Shown here: positions 31,798-43,979 of the stretch, piece after piece | Layout of the letters: every line of letters begins with the position of its first letter | Numbering within the stretch: position 1 is the first letter of the stretch | Origin: Takakia lepidozioides | Lineage: Eukaryota > Streptophyta > Takakiopsida > Takakiales > Takakiaceae | Assembly (NCBI GenBank): GCA_030704615.1 | Contig: CM060733.1 | Span: forward strand, 2,788,001-2,852,000 | Direction: 5' to 3' | DNA length: 64,000 nucleotides | Program-made: the position numbers and the translations under genes | The notes under the pieces: model-generated | Told to the model about the DNA's origin: nothing | Databases searched by the model: none | Seen by the model: only the letters and a program-made list of their open reading frames with translations

Positions 31798-32583
31798 GAG
31801 CATCCCCACCCTTGAGCCCCAAAATTAAGTGATCGACTCAGGGCTTGGCGAGGCAGCCCCTCCTAGCGCACACCCGTGCCCCTGAATCGCCCACGCTATC
31901 CCCGCGCAGCTCGGCTCCCATTGGCAGGACCGTGCTCGTTGCTTGAAGCTGCTGACACGCACGCGCTAGAACTGCGTGGTCACGTTGACTTGGACTCAGG
32001 TTGAGGCCCTAAATACGGCGCTCGGGTTCAGTGCACGGAACTATATTCAGTGCCCGCTTTTCATGAGATATAGGGTTCAGTGCAAGGGTGTGGACGTTTT
32101 CCAGCCCACCACACCTTGATATTGGGTTCAGTGTAGGGTGGGGATGCTCTCATAGCACCCCCCACGCAGGTACACCATGCCGATTCAACGCCATTTTGCC
32201 GGGCCATTTCCGGGATCATGACCCACTTCACCTGCCAACGCTATATTTTGGTGCGGAGGGATTTGGAGGGACCTACGCCAAGGTCAGGGGCCATATTTTA
32301 CGTATTTGGCCATCAGGAGTGCACCTACACACCCAAGCACTTGGAGCAAGTCTGGTGTGGTGTGTGCACGTCGCAAATCCAAGAGAATTAATAAGTTAGA
32401 ATCAATCTGGAGAGAAAAGTGGGGATATGAATAGAAGGTGTGGTGCAGCCTGGAGACACCACGTGGCATTCACAGACTGGCCAGCCCAACTTGGCGTTGG
32501 ATTTAGCGTGACACCGGTGGACGTTCTTCCGCCGGTCTCTTGTAACACGTGAGCCCAATGGCGCAACACTGTTGGAGATGCTC
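31798..32583. mobile_element. Tourist/PIF-Harbinger-like MITE, composite
   Basis: The left end reads GAGCATCCCCACCCT after TTA (31795-31797). An inner right end at 32149 is the exact complement (AGGGTGGGGATGCTC, followed by TCA). An outer right end at 32583 reads CTGTTGGAGATGCTC followed by TTA (32584-32586), the classic Tourist terminus with a matching 3-bp duplication. Either a 352-bp element sits inside a 786-bp one, or one element gained a second terminus. Confidence 0.7.
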
Positions 32584-33279
32584 TTAAGTGTCTAGTGGAA
32601 AATGTGGGATGTTGAAACTTGGTCAAACATGAGTGGGTCCATTTGTAGGATTTGGGTGTACTTTGGGAATGACAGCGTGCTGCCTGAAGCGCCGGAGAGT
32701 TGCTCTCCTGTGGCAAATCGGACCCCAGTGCCATGCGTGCAAAAAATCGAAACCCTAACCAAAATATCTGATCAATGGCTCACTGGATTCCTGTCCGCCA
32801 AGTGGATGGCATCAGCAGGAAAAAGAATGGGGACTATTGATTCAAATCTGCGAAATCCACAGCCAGAAAACCAAAAAGAGAGGCCCAAAACGGGCCTAAC
32901 TTAGGGTACCGCAAAGGGGAAGAGGCTGGCGTCATATATATATGGATACTCAGGATATGTCATCGGCTTAACCCGTAAGTGTCAAAACTCATTTCATCCT
33001 CTCATGGAAAAACATGACCCTGGGGCATAATTTTTTTTTATCTGGAGAATCTCTGTGTCCTGTAAAACTGACAGTTGGAATTACTTCCCACCTACCCCAC
33101 CTCCTACCACAAAAAGTTTCACCAAAATCCAACTGCCAAATCTGAAGATTATAAAGTGTAGAATGGGGACAAAATAAATCTCCACTAAGAACTAGGTGCC
33201 AAAAAAAGCAGTTTTTTGCTCGTATTTGGGCAGTTTTAATTTTTTTCTGTTTGAGAGTCTCAAGAATGTTAGTCCATAC

Positions 33280-33969
33280 CAGTGTTGGATGGTTATCAGG
33301 TTTTCGTAAGCTCCTCCGGTGCAGGTTCTTTGCCAATTGCCCCTTCTTTAGAAACTCCGGAGGCGGTTAAATGGACAAAAGAAAAAATTAAATAACCTGC
33401 CGGAGGCGGTTCTTTGATGTTTTCAAAAAACCCGGTTAAGTTCAATTCCGGTTATTAAAGACCTTTGCACAGCCGGTTTTTTGAACTGGTTCTGGAAGTT
33501 CAATATACTTCATAACCGGTAGATAACCGGCGGTCCTTAAAACGGTTATATTGCGGTCATGTAAATGAACTATTTATAAAATAAAAATTTACATATATTG
33601 AAATGATGAAAATATTTATAAAAAAAACTTAAATAAATGCCAAGCAGGGATTGACCAGCCATGCAAGATGGTTAGCCCTTGAAACTGGATCATCGAGATG
33701 ATCAATAATGGACATCTTAGTTACCAGATTGGTGTCACATTAATCTTAGCAAGGGTATATGCTGACACTATTTATTGCCTTTTTTAAGGCCATGGCCGGA
33801 TACCAACAAATAAAAAACCAAACTTGCTCGCCGGTTCTGTTATCTCAACCCCTAGCCTCCGCCGGATCTGGTTTTTTATTTTTGCACCTCCTCCGGATAT
33901 ATATACATATATAACCTGTCTAATAATAGGCGGTTATAACCTGCCAAAGTTCATAACCGCCCAACACTG
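33280..33969. mobile_element. Non-autonomous hAT-like element, 690 bp
   Basis: Perfect 8-bp target-site duplication GTCCATAC at 33272-33279 and 33970-33977. Imperfect terminal inverted repeats begin CAGTGTTGG, with GGTTAT eight bases further in on both sides. An 8-bp duplication with CAnTG-type ends is typical of the hAT superfamily. The inside is rich in AACCGG/CCGGTT words and has no transposase. Confidence 0.85.
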
Positions 33970-35886
33970 GTCCATACCTGATAACACACATTCTCATAAA
34001 TTTTCAGTTTTTTCTGAAATGTTCTCAAGTGGGCTCCTTTGTAGTGACAAATTGGGGGGTCAAAATATGCCATTTTCTTTGGGCAGGCCAGAATCTCTCC
34101 TCCTAAAATTATACAAAAAAAATCAGCCCGTCGATCCCTAATCCCTCCGGTTGAGATGTCATGGGCTTCCATATGTAGTCCCCGAAAAACTTTGAGACCA
34201 ATCAGCCAATGCCACCGGATCCTTAGGTTCCCTGCCCAAGACTTCAAATGGCAGACCTATGTTATAGCCTGCAGGCCTAGGATATTTGGAGCCGTAGCCC
34301 AGAAGGGCACGGGGTTTGGGAGCTCCTCTGGCTACCCGGCCCTGCTTTCATGGGGGGCCACTCCACCCCTAACCCTATCAAACCCCCTACCTAGGTTTGG
34401 CCCACCCCTCATGGGAGATTTTCTCGAGCCGCGAGCTCTGCCGCCATCGCGGCTGCACTCCCTCCAGTCCGCCCTGCTATGGGCCCATCGTGTTGGCCGG
34501 AGCTGCCATCTCCGTCGATCTCAGGTTAGGATGCAGGCCAGGGAATACCCAGACCTGCGCAGGCCGCCATACCCGCCGGGTAATCAATGGCATTGACCAA
34601 TTGGCCAATGCCATATGAAGGGGGACCCGATTATCTGTCGATTGAGGCCAAAAAAGGGCCAATCAGCCTTAACCACAGAAAGTTATGGCTGGTTAATGAA
34701 ACCTAACCAACGCAAAACGGGTCGGTTTGACACTTAAGGGTTAAATATGAAATCACCCTTCAAACCCAGCAGGTAAAATAAGACTCATTTACCCGGCCCT
34801 GCTAGTGTCTAATATGCGGCCGGTAAAGGAGAAGCAATATACCTACCCACCTAACACAGACTCCTATGGAAGCTTATTGTGTAACTTATGGAAGGACTTA
34901 CTTAAAATGATGAATATAAATTGTGTGAAGGTGGGTTATCTGGTGATCAGTGGGCTCCTTAAAGAATATAGATCAACCCTGTATTTTAAGAATTTTGACA
35001 AGAAAACCAGAATCTGGAACGACTGCTTCCCGGCTTGTTGGAAGCTCAGCATTCTCCCACATGGAGGGAGAAGAATCCGACGTCAATTGGAGACACGAAA
35101 GGAGCTTTAGGAAAGGAAAATCTAAAGCACAGTTGTCCTTTGATTCCTCCAAATGTAAAAGGGGTAGTGTATAATTCTTCTGTTGCTGAACTGCTTATGG
35201 ATTCCATTCCACTCTGCAGATAGCCTTTTTGGAACTTTGGGTCAGGGGGCAGTTCCTCCTTTTTCATCCTTCATGGTTGTTAATTTTTCCTCGCCTTTTT
35301 AATATAATTCTGGACCTTCCATCGGCCTTCCTCTGTAAAGAAAAAAGAAAACCCAGAATCCTGGTCCATTCTTTGTCCCGCCACTAAATCATTATAATCT
35401 CCCAATTACTGTTGTGGATCTTTTGAGGGTGTAAGGGGGCAAGTTAGCTCACCTTCTATACAGTTTTCTACTACATATATGGGTTCAGTTTTCTTTGCAG
35501 TTGTGCAGAAAAGTGCTTGGGATATTAGGGTTTGCACATCTGTCAATACCAGCTTGACAAGAACTCTTCTTTCTCGTGCTGTAGGTTACCCATGTGTGCC
35601 TCTTGCGTGCCTCTGCATCAAAGCTTTCAGCTTGGTAAACTAAATGATACCTTGCATTCACATATTGGGTTTGAGAAATGCACTACGCGATTCTGTGGGC
35701 AGCAGTTGGGGATAAATGCTAGAATGGTGGCACCGTTTGCATGCATCTGAGAAGAGAATGGTACTCCAAAGAGAGAGGGCCGGCCCTCAACAAATTCCAA
35801 CTTGAGCCTTCTTAGTCTTGGAAGAGATTAACCACAGAGCCCAATGAATCAAATGTAGTTATGTTTGCGGCTTGGTTTACTTATGA

Positions 35887-37833
35887 TCACCAGTAATCCC
35901 CACAAGAACACATCCCATTCTTGAAGTGATGAAAGCGGTTGACATCCCGGGCAACAATCTCTCGCCCTACAATCTTGCTGATGAATTTGGTGACAGTGTG
36001 GCAATCACCACATACCCGAAGGTTCTTGACAATACGGATAAGTGTCCCAGGGGATGTGCTGATAAGACCAAAAGCAATGGCCAGCTTTTCACTGTGGTAG
36101 CAGAGGGCCTGTACCTTGGACTGCTGATCCACATCATGCAAGACGAAGCCTGTGTCAGGTACATATCCTGCCTCCTTCATCAGCCTACTCAACCTCTCCA
36201 ACTCCGCATAAATCTCCTCTATTTGTGCATGTGATCTATCCTCTGCAACAAATGTATGTAATTTGTTCCTGACCTGGATCCACGTGCGTCCTGGCTCTTT
36301 CTTCACACATCTGGCCTCCATTACATTTCTCACCTTTGCTACAGCATCCCACCTGTCAGCTGCAGCATATATATTTGACAGTAGCACATACACTCCAGAA
36401 TCTTGGGGTTCCAACTTGAGCATGCATTCTGCTGCGCGTTCAGCTAGTTCCACATTGCCATGGATTCTACAGGCGCCAAGTAAGGCTCCCCACACTGATG
36501 TGCCAGGTTCAACTGGCATTTGATTAATAAACTTTTCTGCCTCATCTAAGCGCCCTGCACGGCCAAGAAGGTTGACCATACATCCATAGTGTTTCCCTGT
36601 TGGTATCATGCCATGGTCTCGACTTATAGAGAGGAAGTACTTATGGCCTTCATCCACTAGGCCAATGTGGCCACATGCAGAGAGAACACCAATGAATGTG
36701 ACATTGTTCGGCTTCACCCCTGCCCTTTGCATCTGTTCAAAGAGTTCGATAGCTTCCTTACCATGCCCATGCTGAGAAAATCCATTGATCATCACAGTCC
36801 ATGAGACAACATCTCGTTCAAGAGTTTTGTCAAACACTAGAAGTGCATCCCACACACTACCGCACTTGGCATACATATCGATAAGAGCATTCCCGACCCA
36901 AACATTTGATTCATATCCAGATTTGACGATGTAGGCATGGACCCGCTTACCCTCTTCCAGAGCCGCTAGGCTGGCACATGCGTTCAGGATGCTTAAGAAG
37001 GTGACCCTGTCAGGCTTGATGCCTGCCATTTGCATTTGCCAAAAGAGTTCGAGAGCCTCTTTAGCATGACCATTCTCAGCAAATCCTGCAATCATCACTG
37101 TCCATGAAACCACATCTCCTTTAGGCATTTTGTCAAACGCTTGGCTCGCATTCAGCACACTCCCGCACTTGCAATACATGCTAACAAGGGCTGTCCCCAC
37201 TCGTACATCTGACTCCAACCCGGCTTTGATGATGCCCATGTGTAACCGCCTGCCCCTCTCCAGACCTGCCGGGGTGGCAAATGCATTGAGGATGCTAATG
37301 AAAGTGAACTTGTTGGGTTTCATGCCTTCATGTTGCATTCGCTGAAAGAGTTGAAATGCCTCTTCACCATGCCCTTGCTTGGCTAACAATGCAATCATAG
37401 CATTCCATGTCACCTTATTCCGCTCAGGCATTTTGAGGAACACTCGGCGCGCATCCACCACACTCCCACACTTATAGTACAAGCTGACAAGCGTGGTTCC
37501 AAGGAAGGTGTCTGGCTCGAATCCACTGTTGGAAATGTGCGCATGGATAGCCTTGCCTTCTGCCAGAGCCTTTGTCTTTGTATACTCCAACAAGAGACGA
37601 ACACAGGCCTCGGAATATGCCCGAAATCCTTGCTCCTTCATCAGATCCAGTAGGTGCATAGCTTCCTTCAATCGCCCCTTCACCGTGCTCGCATCTCCAA
37701 TGGTTTGACAAGTGGCCTCGTTGCCACCCTTCCCCGTTGGTCTTTCTCTTAGCCCTCCACTGGCAGGAATATTGGTGGTGGACATCGGATGCCCAACAAA
37801 CAAATCGGTCTGGTTCCATAATTGACACCTCAC
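35887..37833 (-). CDS. PLS-class pentatricopeptide repeat protein with DYW deaminase domain
   Basis: An intronless, intact frame of 648 residues. After a low-complexity N-terminus, tandem P/L/S repeats run from about residue 70 (for example VWVGNALIDMYAKCGSVWDA and VVSWTVMINGFSQHGHGKEA). They are followed by E motifs (VWGALLGACRIHGNVELAER) and a complete DYW domain with HSEKLA (the HxE zinc/catalytic pair), CGDCHT (CxxC) and the terminal CSCGDYW. DYW proteins bind organellar RNA one base per repeat and deaminate C to U (U to C in some seed-free plants). The targeted site cannot be read with confidence here. Start chosen as the first Met of the frame. Organelle targeting is expected but not obvious. 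Confidence 0.93.
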   Translation of the reverse strand: MRCQLWNQTDLFVGHPMSTTNIPASGGLRERPTGKGGNEATCQTIGDASTVKGRLKEAMHLLDLMKEQGFRAYSEACVRLLLEYTKTKALAEGKAIHAHISNSGFEPDTFLGTTLVSLYYKCGSVVDARRVFLKMPERNKVTWNAMIALLAKQGHGEEAFQLFQRMQHEGMKPNKFTFISILNAFATPAGLERGRRLHMGIIKAGLESDVRVGTALVSMYCKCGSVLNASQAFDKMPKGDVVSWTVMIAGFAENGHAKEALELFWQMQMAGIKPDRVTFLSILNACASLAALEEGKRVHAYIVKSGYESNVWVGNALIDMYAKCGSVWDALLVFDKTLERDVVSWTVMINGFSQHGHGKEAIELFEQMQRAGVKPNNVTFIGVLSACGHIGLVDEGHKYFLSISRDHGMIPTGKHYGCMVNLLGRAGRLDEAEKFINQMPVEPGTSVWGALLGACRIHGNVELAERAAECMLKLEPQDSGVYVLLSNIYAAADRWDAVAKVRNVMEARCVKKEPGRTWIQVRNKLHTFVAEDRSHAQIEEIYAELERLSRLMKEAGYVPDTGFVLHDVDQQSKVQALCYHSEKLAIAFGLISTSPGTLIRIVKNLRVCGDCHTVTKFISKIVGREIVARDVNRFHHFKNGMCSCGDYW

Positions 37834-39079
37834 CGCTCTGCATGATAAACATCCAAAACATCAAACCCAAATTCTGCAGCCCCTTGAATGCCACCCCTTC
37901 ATAGATCCCACATCGACTGCAAGTTCACCTTTCGCTTCACATCACACAGTAGAGGGACAAAGGTAGAGCATACCGCACCCTCCAGACTTGTCTTCGAAAG
38001 CCCATCATAACAACAACAGCTGCTTGAAGTTGAGCTCTGACTGTTCCCTGTGGAGAGGAATAAGTTCATCTTGCTTGCTCCAAGGCAGATAAGCGGTGTA
38101 GACACAATGAGCGTCTTCCTTGCGCTTGCACCACCGCTATGACAACCTCTTCTCTTGTGGGTTGCTGAAAACTATGTGTAACATTCTGCAACCACCGCTG
38201 CCCTCATGAATCGGCCACATCTATCTACCTCAAACAAGAAAGAGAAGAGGCACAGAGAGGTCTGAGAGACAGGGTTTAGGAGTTAAGGTTTCCACGTGTA
38301 ATGTGTTTCGTATACGTGGCGATTTCTCGAGGTTGGGGTTTCCCTCGTGAAAGCCTCCACGCAGCTCTTCGATGCTGAATGCCAGTTGCTCAAGTTTTTG
38401 CTCAAATTATTACACACGTCTTGTGTGCTTCGGATATGACCAAGCTCATGCCACCCTGCTAAGTCTTTGTGCAAAGTGCAGACCTTCGAACACGAGCAAA
38501 TAAAGGAGTTTAGTCTTTACATATAGTGGATACCGTCTCGCGATTGTTAGATAGTGATCAATTCCATGTCTATTCTCTCCCCTTGTTTCGGATCATTGGT
38601 CTAGCAGGTAAGGAACTTGCTCGCTCTTGCAGTCATTGCCTCTTTGGAAAACTTGGCAGGCGAAGCATGGGTGCAGAACATGACAGGTGGAACGGAAGTG
38701 GACCCTAACGAGGTAGCACCAACTGCAGATGCTGAGCCTGAAATGCGCCTCTTCAGGTGCTACAGCTACCCTCCTATCCTGGGAACAACGTCCGAGGTTT
38801 GTGTCTGTGTGTAGAAAGGAAGGATCATCGGGGTAGTTATATGTGAGAGAGAGCTGAGAGAGGCAGACAGCGCATTCTGCACCGCCCCAGATAGTCAAAT
38901 TCGTACTTCAGAATTCAATTTTAACGGAGGGTGGAGAGGAGGAAGACGAAGTGTATGTTACTTCCACTGAAACTGGAAGGGCCCAATTCGCCAATGAGAG
39001 AGAGAAGATGGAAATTATGAGGGAGAGATTGACGAGAAGTAGCCAAGTCACACGTTGGCTAAAATGATGCAGGCTGCGA
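37834..39079. other. Divergent intergenic region between two PPR genes
   Basis: About 1.2 kb separates two PPR genes transcribed away from each other. It should contain both promoters. I see no confident core elements, repeats or further genes. Confidence 0.5.
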
Positions 39080-41129
39080 TTGGGAGCCAAGTACCTGCCT
39101 CATGCACAGGCGCCCAGTACCATGAGCCCAGCGGTACGAAAACTTCGGGCAAAGATCAATGCTTCAAGGAATCCTCCTGTATCTAATTCTATTTCTAAAT
39201 CAAGTATCTCACATTATCAAGGCCAACATGCCAAGGCCCAGAGTACTGGGGAAGATGAAGGGGACCAAGATGACGATGAAGATAATTTTGGTAGCTGGGC
39301 ATCTGCATTCAAGAAAAGACCCAAGGCCTCTGGCGTCCACAGTATTGTCTCAGAGCAGTCAGCCTTTCGGAAAGGGGAAAAAAGAAAACACTAAGGGGCT
39401 GCAAAATGATGTTGTCGGGTATATTGAAAATTCTGAATTTGGAATTCGGTTCAGTGGGCTAGAAAAGTACATCTTGCAGTGTGGCCTGGACTCTCGTAGT
39501 ACGAGTGGCGTTGTCAGGATACCAAGTAAAGCAGAACAACTGAAGGATGTGCTGCATATCTTGAAGCAACGGGGCAATTCTGCAATCTCGAATACTTATG
39601 TCCTTCTCTTGCAGGAGTGCATCAACACCAAAGGCCTAGCAGAGGGAAAGCAGGTGCATGCTCACATTATCGAAAGTGGAGTCAAGCCAAGCATCTTTCT
39701 ACTCAACACCCTTGTTAACATGTATGCTAAGTGCAGGAGCCTGGTGGATGCACGACAAGTCTTTGACAGCATGCCTGATCGAGACCTGGTTACGTGGAAC
39801 ACAATGATAGCAGGATATGCCAAACATGGTTATGGTAGGGAGGCTTTGGAGATATATGAACAAATGAAATGGAAAGGGGTGGTTCCCAACATGGTCACGT
39901 TCATTTGCACGGTCAATGCATGTGCCAGCCTGTCAGCTCTGGAAAAGGGCAAAGCGGTTCATGGTGACATCATCAATGCGGGAACTCCTTCATATGTAAA
40001 TTTGGAGAATGCCCTGGTTGACATGTATGCCAAATGCGGGAGCATGAAGGATGCATGTCTGGTGTTTGATAATATGGTCCACCGAAATGTGGTTTCATGG
40101 AGCACTATGGTTGCAGGATACGCTCAGTATGGGTGTTGTAGGGAGGCTTTTGAGATCTATGAGCAAATGATAGTGAAGGGGGTGTGGCCGGACAAGGTCA
40201 CATTCATATGCATCCTCAATGCATGTGCCAGCATAGGAGACCTGGCAAAGGGCAAAGAGGTCCATGCTGACATCATCCAAGCTGGAATTGCACAGGATTT
40301 CATTCTGGAGACTGCCCTTGTTGCCATGTATGCGAAGTGTGGAAGCATCAAGGATGCACGTCTAGTGTTCGACAATATGGCTGAGCGAAATGTGATCTCA
40401 TGGAGTGCAATGATTGCAGGATATGCTGAGCGTGGATGTGGTCAGGAGGCATTGGAGATCTATGAGAACATGATACAGAAAGGGGTGACTCCGGACAAGG
40501 TCACGTATATTTGTATTCTGAATGCGTGTGCCAGCTTGGCAGCCCTGGAAAAAGGCAAAGAGGTCCATGCCAACATAATTAAAGCCGGGATTGTGTTAGA
40601 TGTGATTCTTCAGACTGCGTTGGTTAGTATGTATGTCAAAGGTGGGAGCATGAAGGATGCCTGTCAATTGTTTGATAACATGACTCACCGAAATGTGGTC
40701 TCATGGAGTGTGATGATTGCAGGATACGGTCAGCAGGGGTGTGGTAGAGAGGCCCTCCATCTATTCGAACAAATGCAACAGGAGGGCTTGAAGCCAAACA
40801 GTATTACCTTTACATGCCTTCTCTCTGCATGTAGCCATGTGGGCCTAGTGGATGAAGGCCATCACTACTTTGATTTCATGAGTAGAGATCATGGGGTCCC
40901 TCAGACAACGGAGCATTTTGGCTGCATGGTGGACCTTCTTGGTCGTGCAGGGCGATTGGATGAGGCAGAGGACTTGATCAACAAAATGCCAATTGAACCA
41001 GACGCGACTGTGTGGGGGGCCTTGCTTTCTGCCTGCAGAATTCATGGCAATGTTGAGGTAGCCGAACGGGCTGGAAGACGCCTTTCACATGGGATGCTCA
41101 GCACGCGTGAACTTACATGCTGCTTGTAA
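39080..41129 (+). pseudogene. PLS-class PPR gene truncated in the E region (no DYW)
   Basis: The main frame 39159-41129 gives 656 residues with about eleven PLS repeats from residue 140 onward (LLNTLVNMYAKCRSLVDARQ, NVVSWSTMVAGYAQYGCC and similar). It ends soon after the first E motif (VWGALLSACRIHGNVEVAER) with an unrelated tail ELTCCL. No HSEKLA, CxxC or DYW sequence follows in any frame nearby. The acidic segment GEDEGDQDDDEDNFGSW is encoded in another frame starting at 39080 and overlapping the first 235 bp, so the true N-terminus may have been shifted by an indel before 39394. It may be an E-subclass protein that works with a separate deaminase, or a degenerating paralogue of the neighbour at 35887-37833. 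Confidence 0.7.
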
Positions 41130-41589
41130 GGCTGCAGGCGGACGACAAAGCAAAGTTGAGAACAAGGTTGGGCTTGAGGTGAACGACCAGAGACATGAAA
41201 GGCACACAGGACAGTTTGAGCCCTGAGTTGAACAGTTGTGGAGAACTGAGCTAGCACATGGCCGGTGAAGAAGAATTTGGGCAGAAGAAACCTTCCACAG
41301 GAATCAAACAGGAATCAACAGTGGCCATTTCAAAGCAAAAGACTACTTATCTGCCTTTCACACTTTTTGCAGACCTCTTTTGCAACAGGAAACTATTCTT
41401 TGATGCCCACTGCTAAAAGCACAGTTTTCAGAGAAGGTTTAATTTTGAGTGTGACCAACTTCTGGGACCATTCTGGCCACCCTGAAATTAACAATGTGGA
41501 CTCTACCAACTAGATTCAGCTAACAGCAAGGCCTGTATACCACATGTAAGTAGCTTGCATAGTCTAGAACCAATCAGGGTTCCAAAGCA
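41130..41589. other. Short region after the truncated PPR gene
   Basis: Nothing recognisable. An 82-codon frame at 41265-41513 has no known motif. No DYW remnant is visible. Confidence 0.4.
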
Positions 41590-42212
41590 TGGCAAGTGGA
41601 CAGAGAAGGACTATGCTTACACCGGCTATGATGGTCATTGCGACGAGAACAAGGTGTGTAACCAAAGAATATTCAAAGACCAACTCTTCAAAGTTCTTAG
41701 CTTTGTCTGACATTTGAATGGGTATAGATTAAGAAATCAGGGGAAGGATAAAGATGCATTCTGGTATGTTGATTTCTTTTTGTGGATGACTTTACGCATC
41801 CTAGGTCAAAACCCGTTTGCTATCCATTTTACTGTCCATTCAAATCAACCAGGCGGGGATGGGAATTCCACCTGGTGATTCTTCTCTCCCACTTCCCCTA
41901 GCTAGTGGGTGAAGACCCATGACTGGCTCAGCGAATATATATACCGGGGAGTCAGCCTTCAAGAGCACTTCATAGCAAGTTGTCGCAGCGCATGGTCATT
42001 TGAGTGCTGTTCTTGCACTTGGCACCAGGTCTCCAGCTAAAGGGAGTGGCCTAATCATTGCATCTCTCTGTATCACAGAAAAATGCCGATGTGGCGACAT
42101 CGATGATTATGAGGATGTACCATACAATGATGAAGCAGCTCTGGAAAAGGCAGTTGCTAATCAGCCAGTCAGTGTTGAAGGTGGCAGGCGTGACTTTCAG
42201 TTGTACTCCGGG
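41590..42212 (+). pseudogene. Papain-like cysteine protease (C1A) fragment
   Basis: Two exon-like pieces match the middle of plant papain-type proteases. Up to 41653 the frame reads WTEKDYAYTGYDGHCDENK, ending at a GTGTGT donor. From 42079, after an acceptor AG, come KNADVAT and, after a one-base frameshift near 42100, [26 protein letters not shown] and [11 protein letters not shown], ending at a GTAATG donor. The Ala-Ile normally found after QPVSV is absent. The catalytic Cys and His regions are not found. It is a frameshifted gene fragment. Confidence 0.75.
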
Positions 42213-43979
42213 GTAATGGCCTGCACTCTTAATGTGTTATACTCAGTTACAAAGATACATAAACTGGTTCGCTGGTTTGTTCAAACCCTTCCTACACTGC
42301 AAGGTGAAACTTCTGGCCCTCAAATTTCAGTGCTCAGTATTGCGCTTCAAGGCAATCTATCTGTGTTGTGCGAAGGATGGGTCACTCTCAAGGTACCAGC
42401 TTCTGGTGATTTCCACAATATTCTGACCCAATTTTCACTGTGATTCCATAGAATCCGTTGTTGATATATAACAAGTCGAAATGAACCTGTAGCAAAGGTA
42501 TATATACATAGATGAAATACCAAAAAATGACTTCTACATAATAGATACGTCGGGCTGCAGAGGTCCAGAATATATTCATACATCAGCAGATGCAGTAGTG
42601 TATCCAACATTAACCCCTAGAGGACAAGGCGACCTGAATCTACCTGCAACAGATTTCGTCCATGATTTAGATTTTGTGGATGAAATTGGATGGCGTCAAT
42701 AGAGTTATCCGTAAAGGGTCCCAAACTCGGCATGAGAACCCTGAGTTTGGCCAAAACTCGGTATGAAACTCGAAACATAGGATCAAGCGGTACGACTAGA
42801 AAAAAACACGGGACCAAACTGCCAGGACTAGGAAAATGGGGGTGAAAGGAGTTTGGTGCCGAGTTTTGTTAGTCGTCGAGGCGGAGGCGGTCAGAGCTCA
42901 CGAGCTCGCGCCATAGCAGGGGTTTTCCTAATCCCCAGTATATGATTTGGTGCCCTCTTTTCTGACTTCGTGCTCAGTTTTCTGCACTTTACGGATTAAC
43001 TCAAACTCCCCGTAACTCGGGTCCAAACAGGGTACCAAACTCAGGCTCACTTTACGGATAACTCTAATGTCTAGAAAAATTCCTGGAGCCCTGGTCCTCA
43101 TGCGCCAGGAAGTTGACTGCGCCCAAAAACAAATAAAAACTATTTTCAAATTGTCAGCATAGGCCAAAACAGAGATTGATTAGCACATGTGGCAAGTTGC
43201 ATGGCCCACTGAATGTGTCTGATACCGCGGTGGCGTTAGCTTAGAGTGGAAAAATTCTTTGGCAATCCATGCTGGATCCCACTCTATCACACATGGACCT
43301 TGTGAATTTTTGAATTGCGGACACAGTTGGCCAATTTTGATCCAGGGTATTTTTACCCGCCACATTATTCCACATACAAAGGAACCCCTTGCTGTTGGGG
43401 CTAAAATTTGGTGATGGTGTGTTCTTGATGACACACATTCTGAATGCGGAGGGCATTCTAATAGGAAAAATCCAAAACATATAGGAATTCCTTGGTCAAA
43501 CCGATAGGGCCCATGCCCAAAAAGGGGGTAATACTCGCAAGGCAAAGTGGCTCTTAGTTACTCCGGCTGCAGCCGGAGCCATCTCTCCTTGGTCAAACCT
43601 CAATTTTGAAATGTCATCTTAACTTATATTAATTATCATTTACTATGTTGTGGGCCTACATGATTTTGAGAGTATAACTAATTAGATCATGAGCAGTGGC
43701 GCGGTAAACAAACACGCCAACGGCATTATGCCAGCCCATTTCAGCCCGGAGATCGTTAATACCATGGCAGCTAGTGTGAAGGCCAACAACATGGCAACCT
43801 CCCACGACAAACCCCTTCCTCTCGTTGACGACGTCCTATGTGGCGCCTCGACGATGTCGTGCTTTTGTCGGTCGTCGTCCCTGTTCGCGCCAAAACCGTT
43901 TGCTCCATACTACCTTCATCGCAGCGTACTCTTTCGTACACAAGTAGACCTTGATACAGACAATCTGCGCAAATAGATA
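42213..43979. other. Repeat-bearing intergenic region
   Basis: Holds the TA-flanked MITE at 42702-43064. Otherwise no supported gene. A 95-codon frame at 43689-43976 could be non-coding or part of the Harbinger element that follows. Confidence 0.5.
42702..43064. mobile_element. Small MITE with TA target duplication, 363 bp
   Basis: The ends are GAGTTATCCGTAAAG and its exact complement CTTTACGGATAACTC, flanked by TA on both sides (42700-42701 and 43065-43066). A degenerate extra copy of the right end lies at about 42987-43002. The inside repeats AAACTCGG words. The TA flank suggests a Tc1/mariner-type origin, but the superfamily is not certain. Confidence 0.75.

Larger units (their letters stand above)
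30775..35886. other. Intergenic region between LCYB and the PPR-DYW gene
   Basis: No supported gene. It contains the upstream side of LCYB, a B-box-like tRNA-derived stretch near 31485-31515 (complement GGGTTCAAATCCTG), Tourist-like MITE termini (31798-32583), and a hAT-like MITE (33280-33969). The short open frames here have no recognisable domains. Confidence 0.6.

Noticed and set aside
37410-37894. Other-frame ORFs over the 5' part of the PPR-DYW gene
   Set aside because: Shadows of the intact 648-codon frame.
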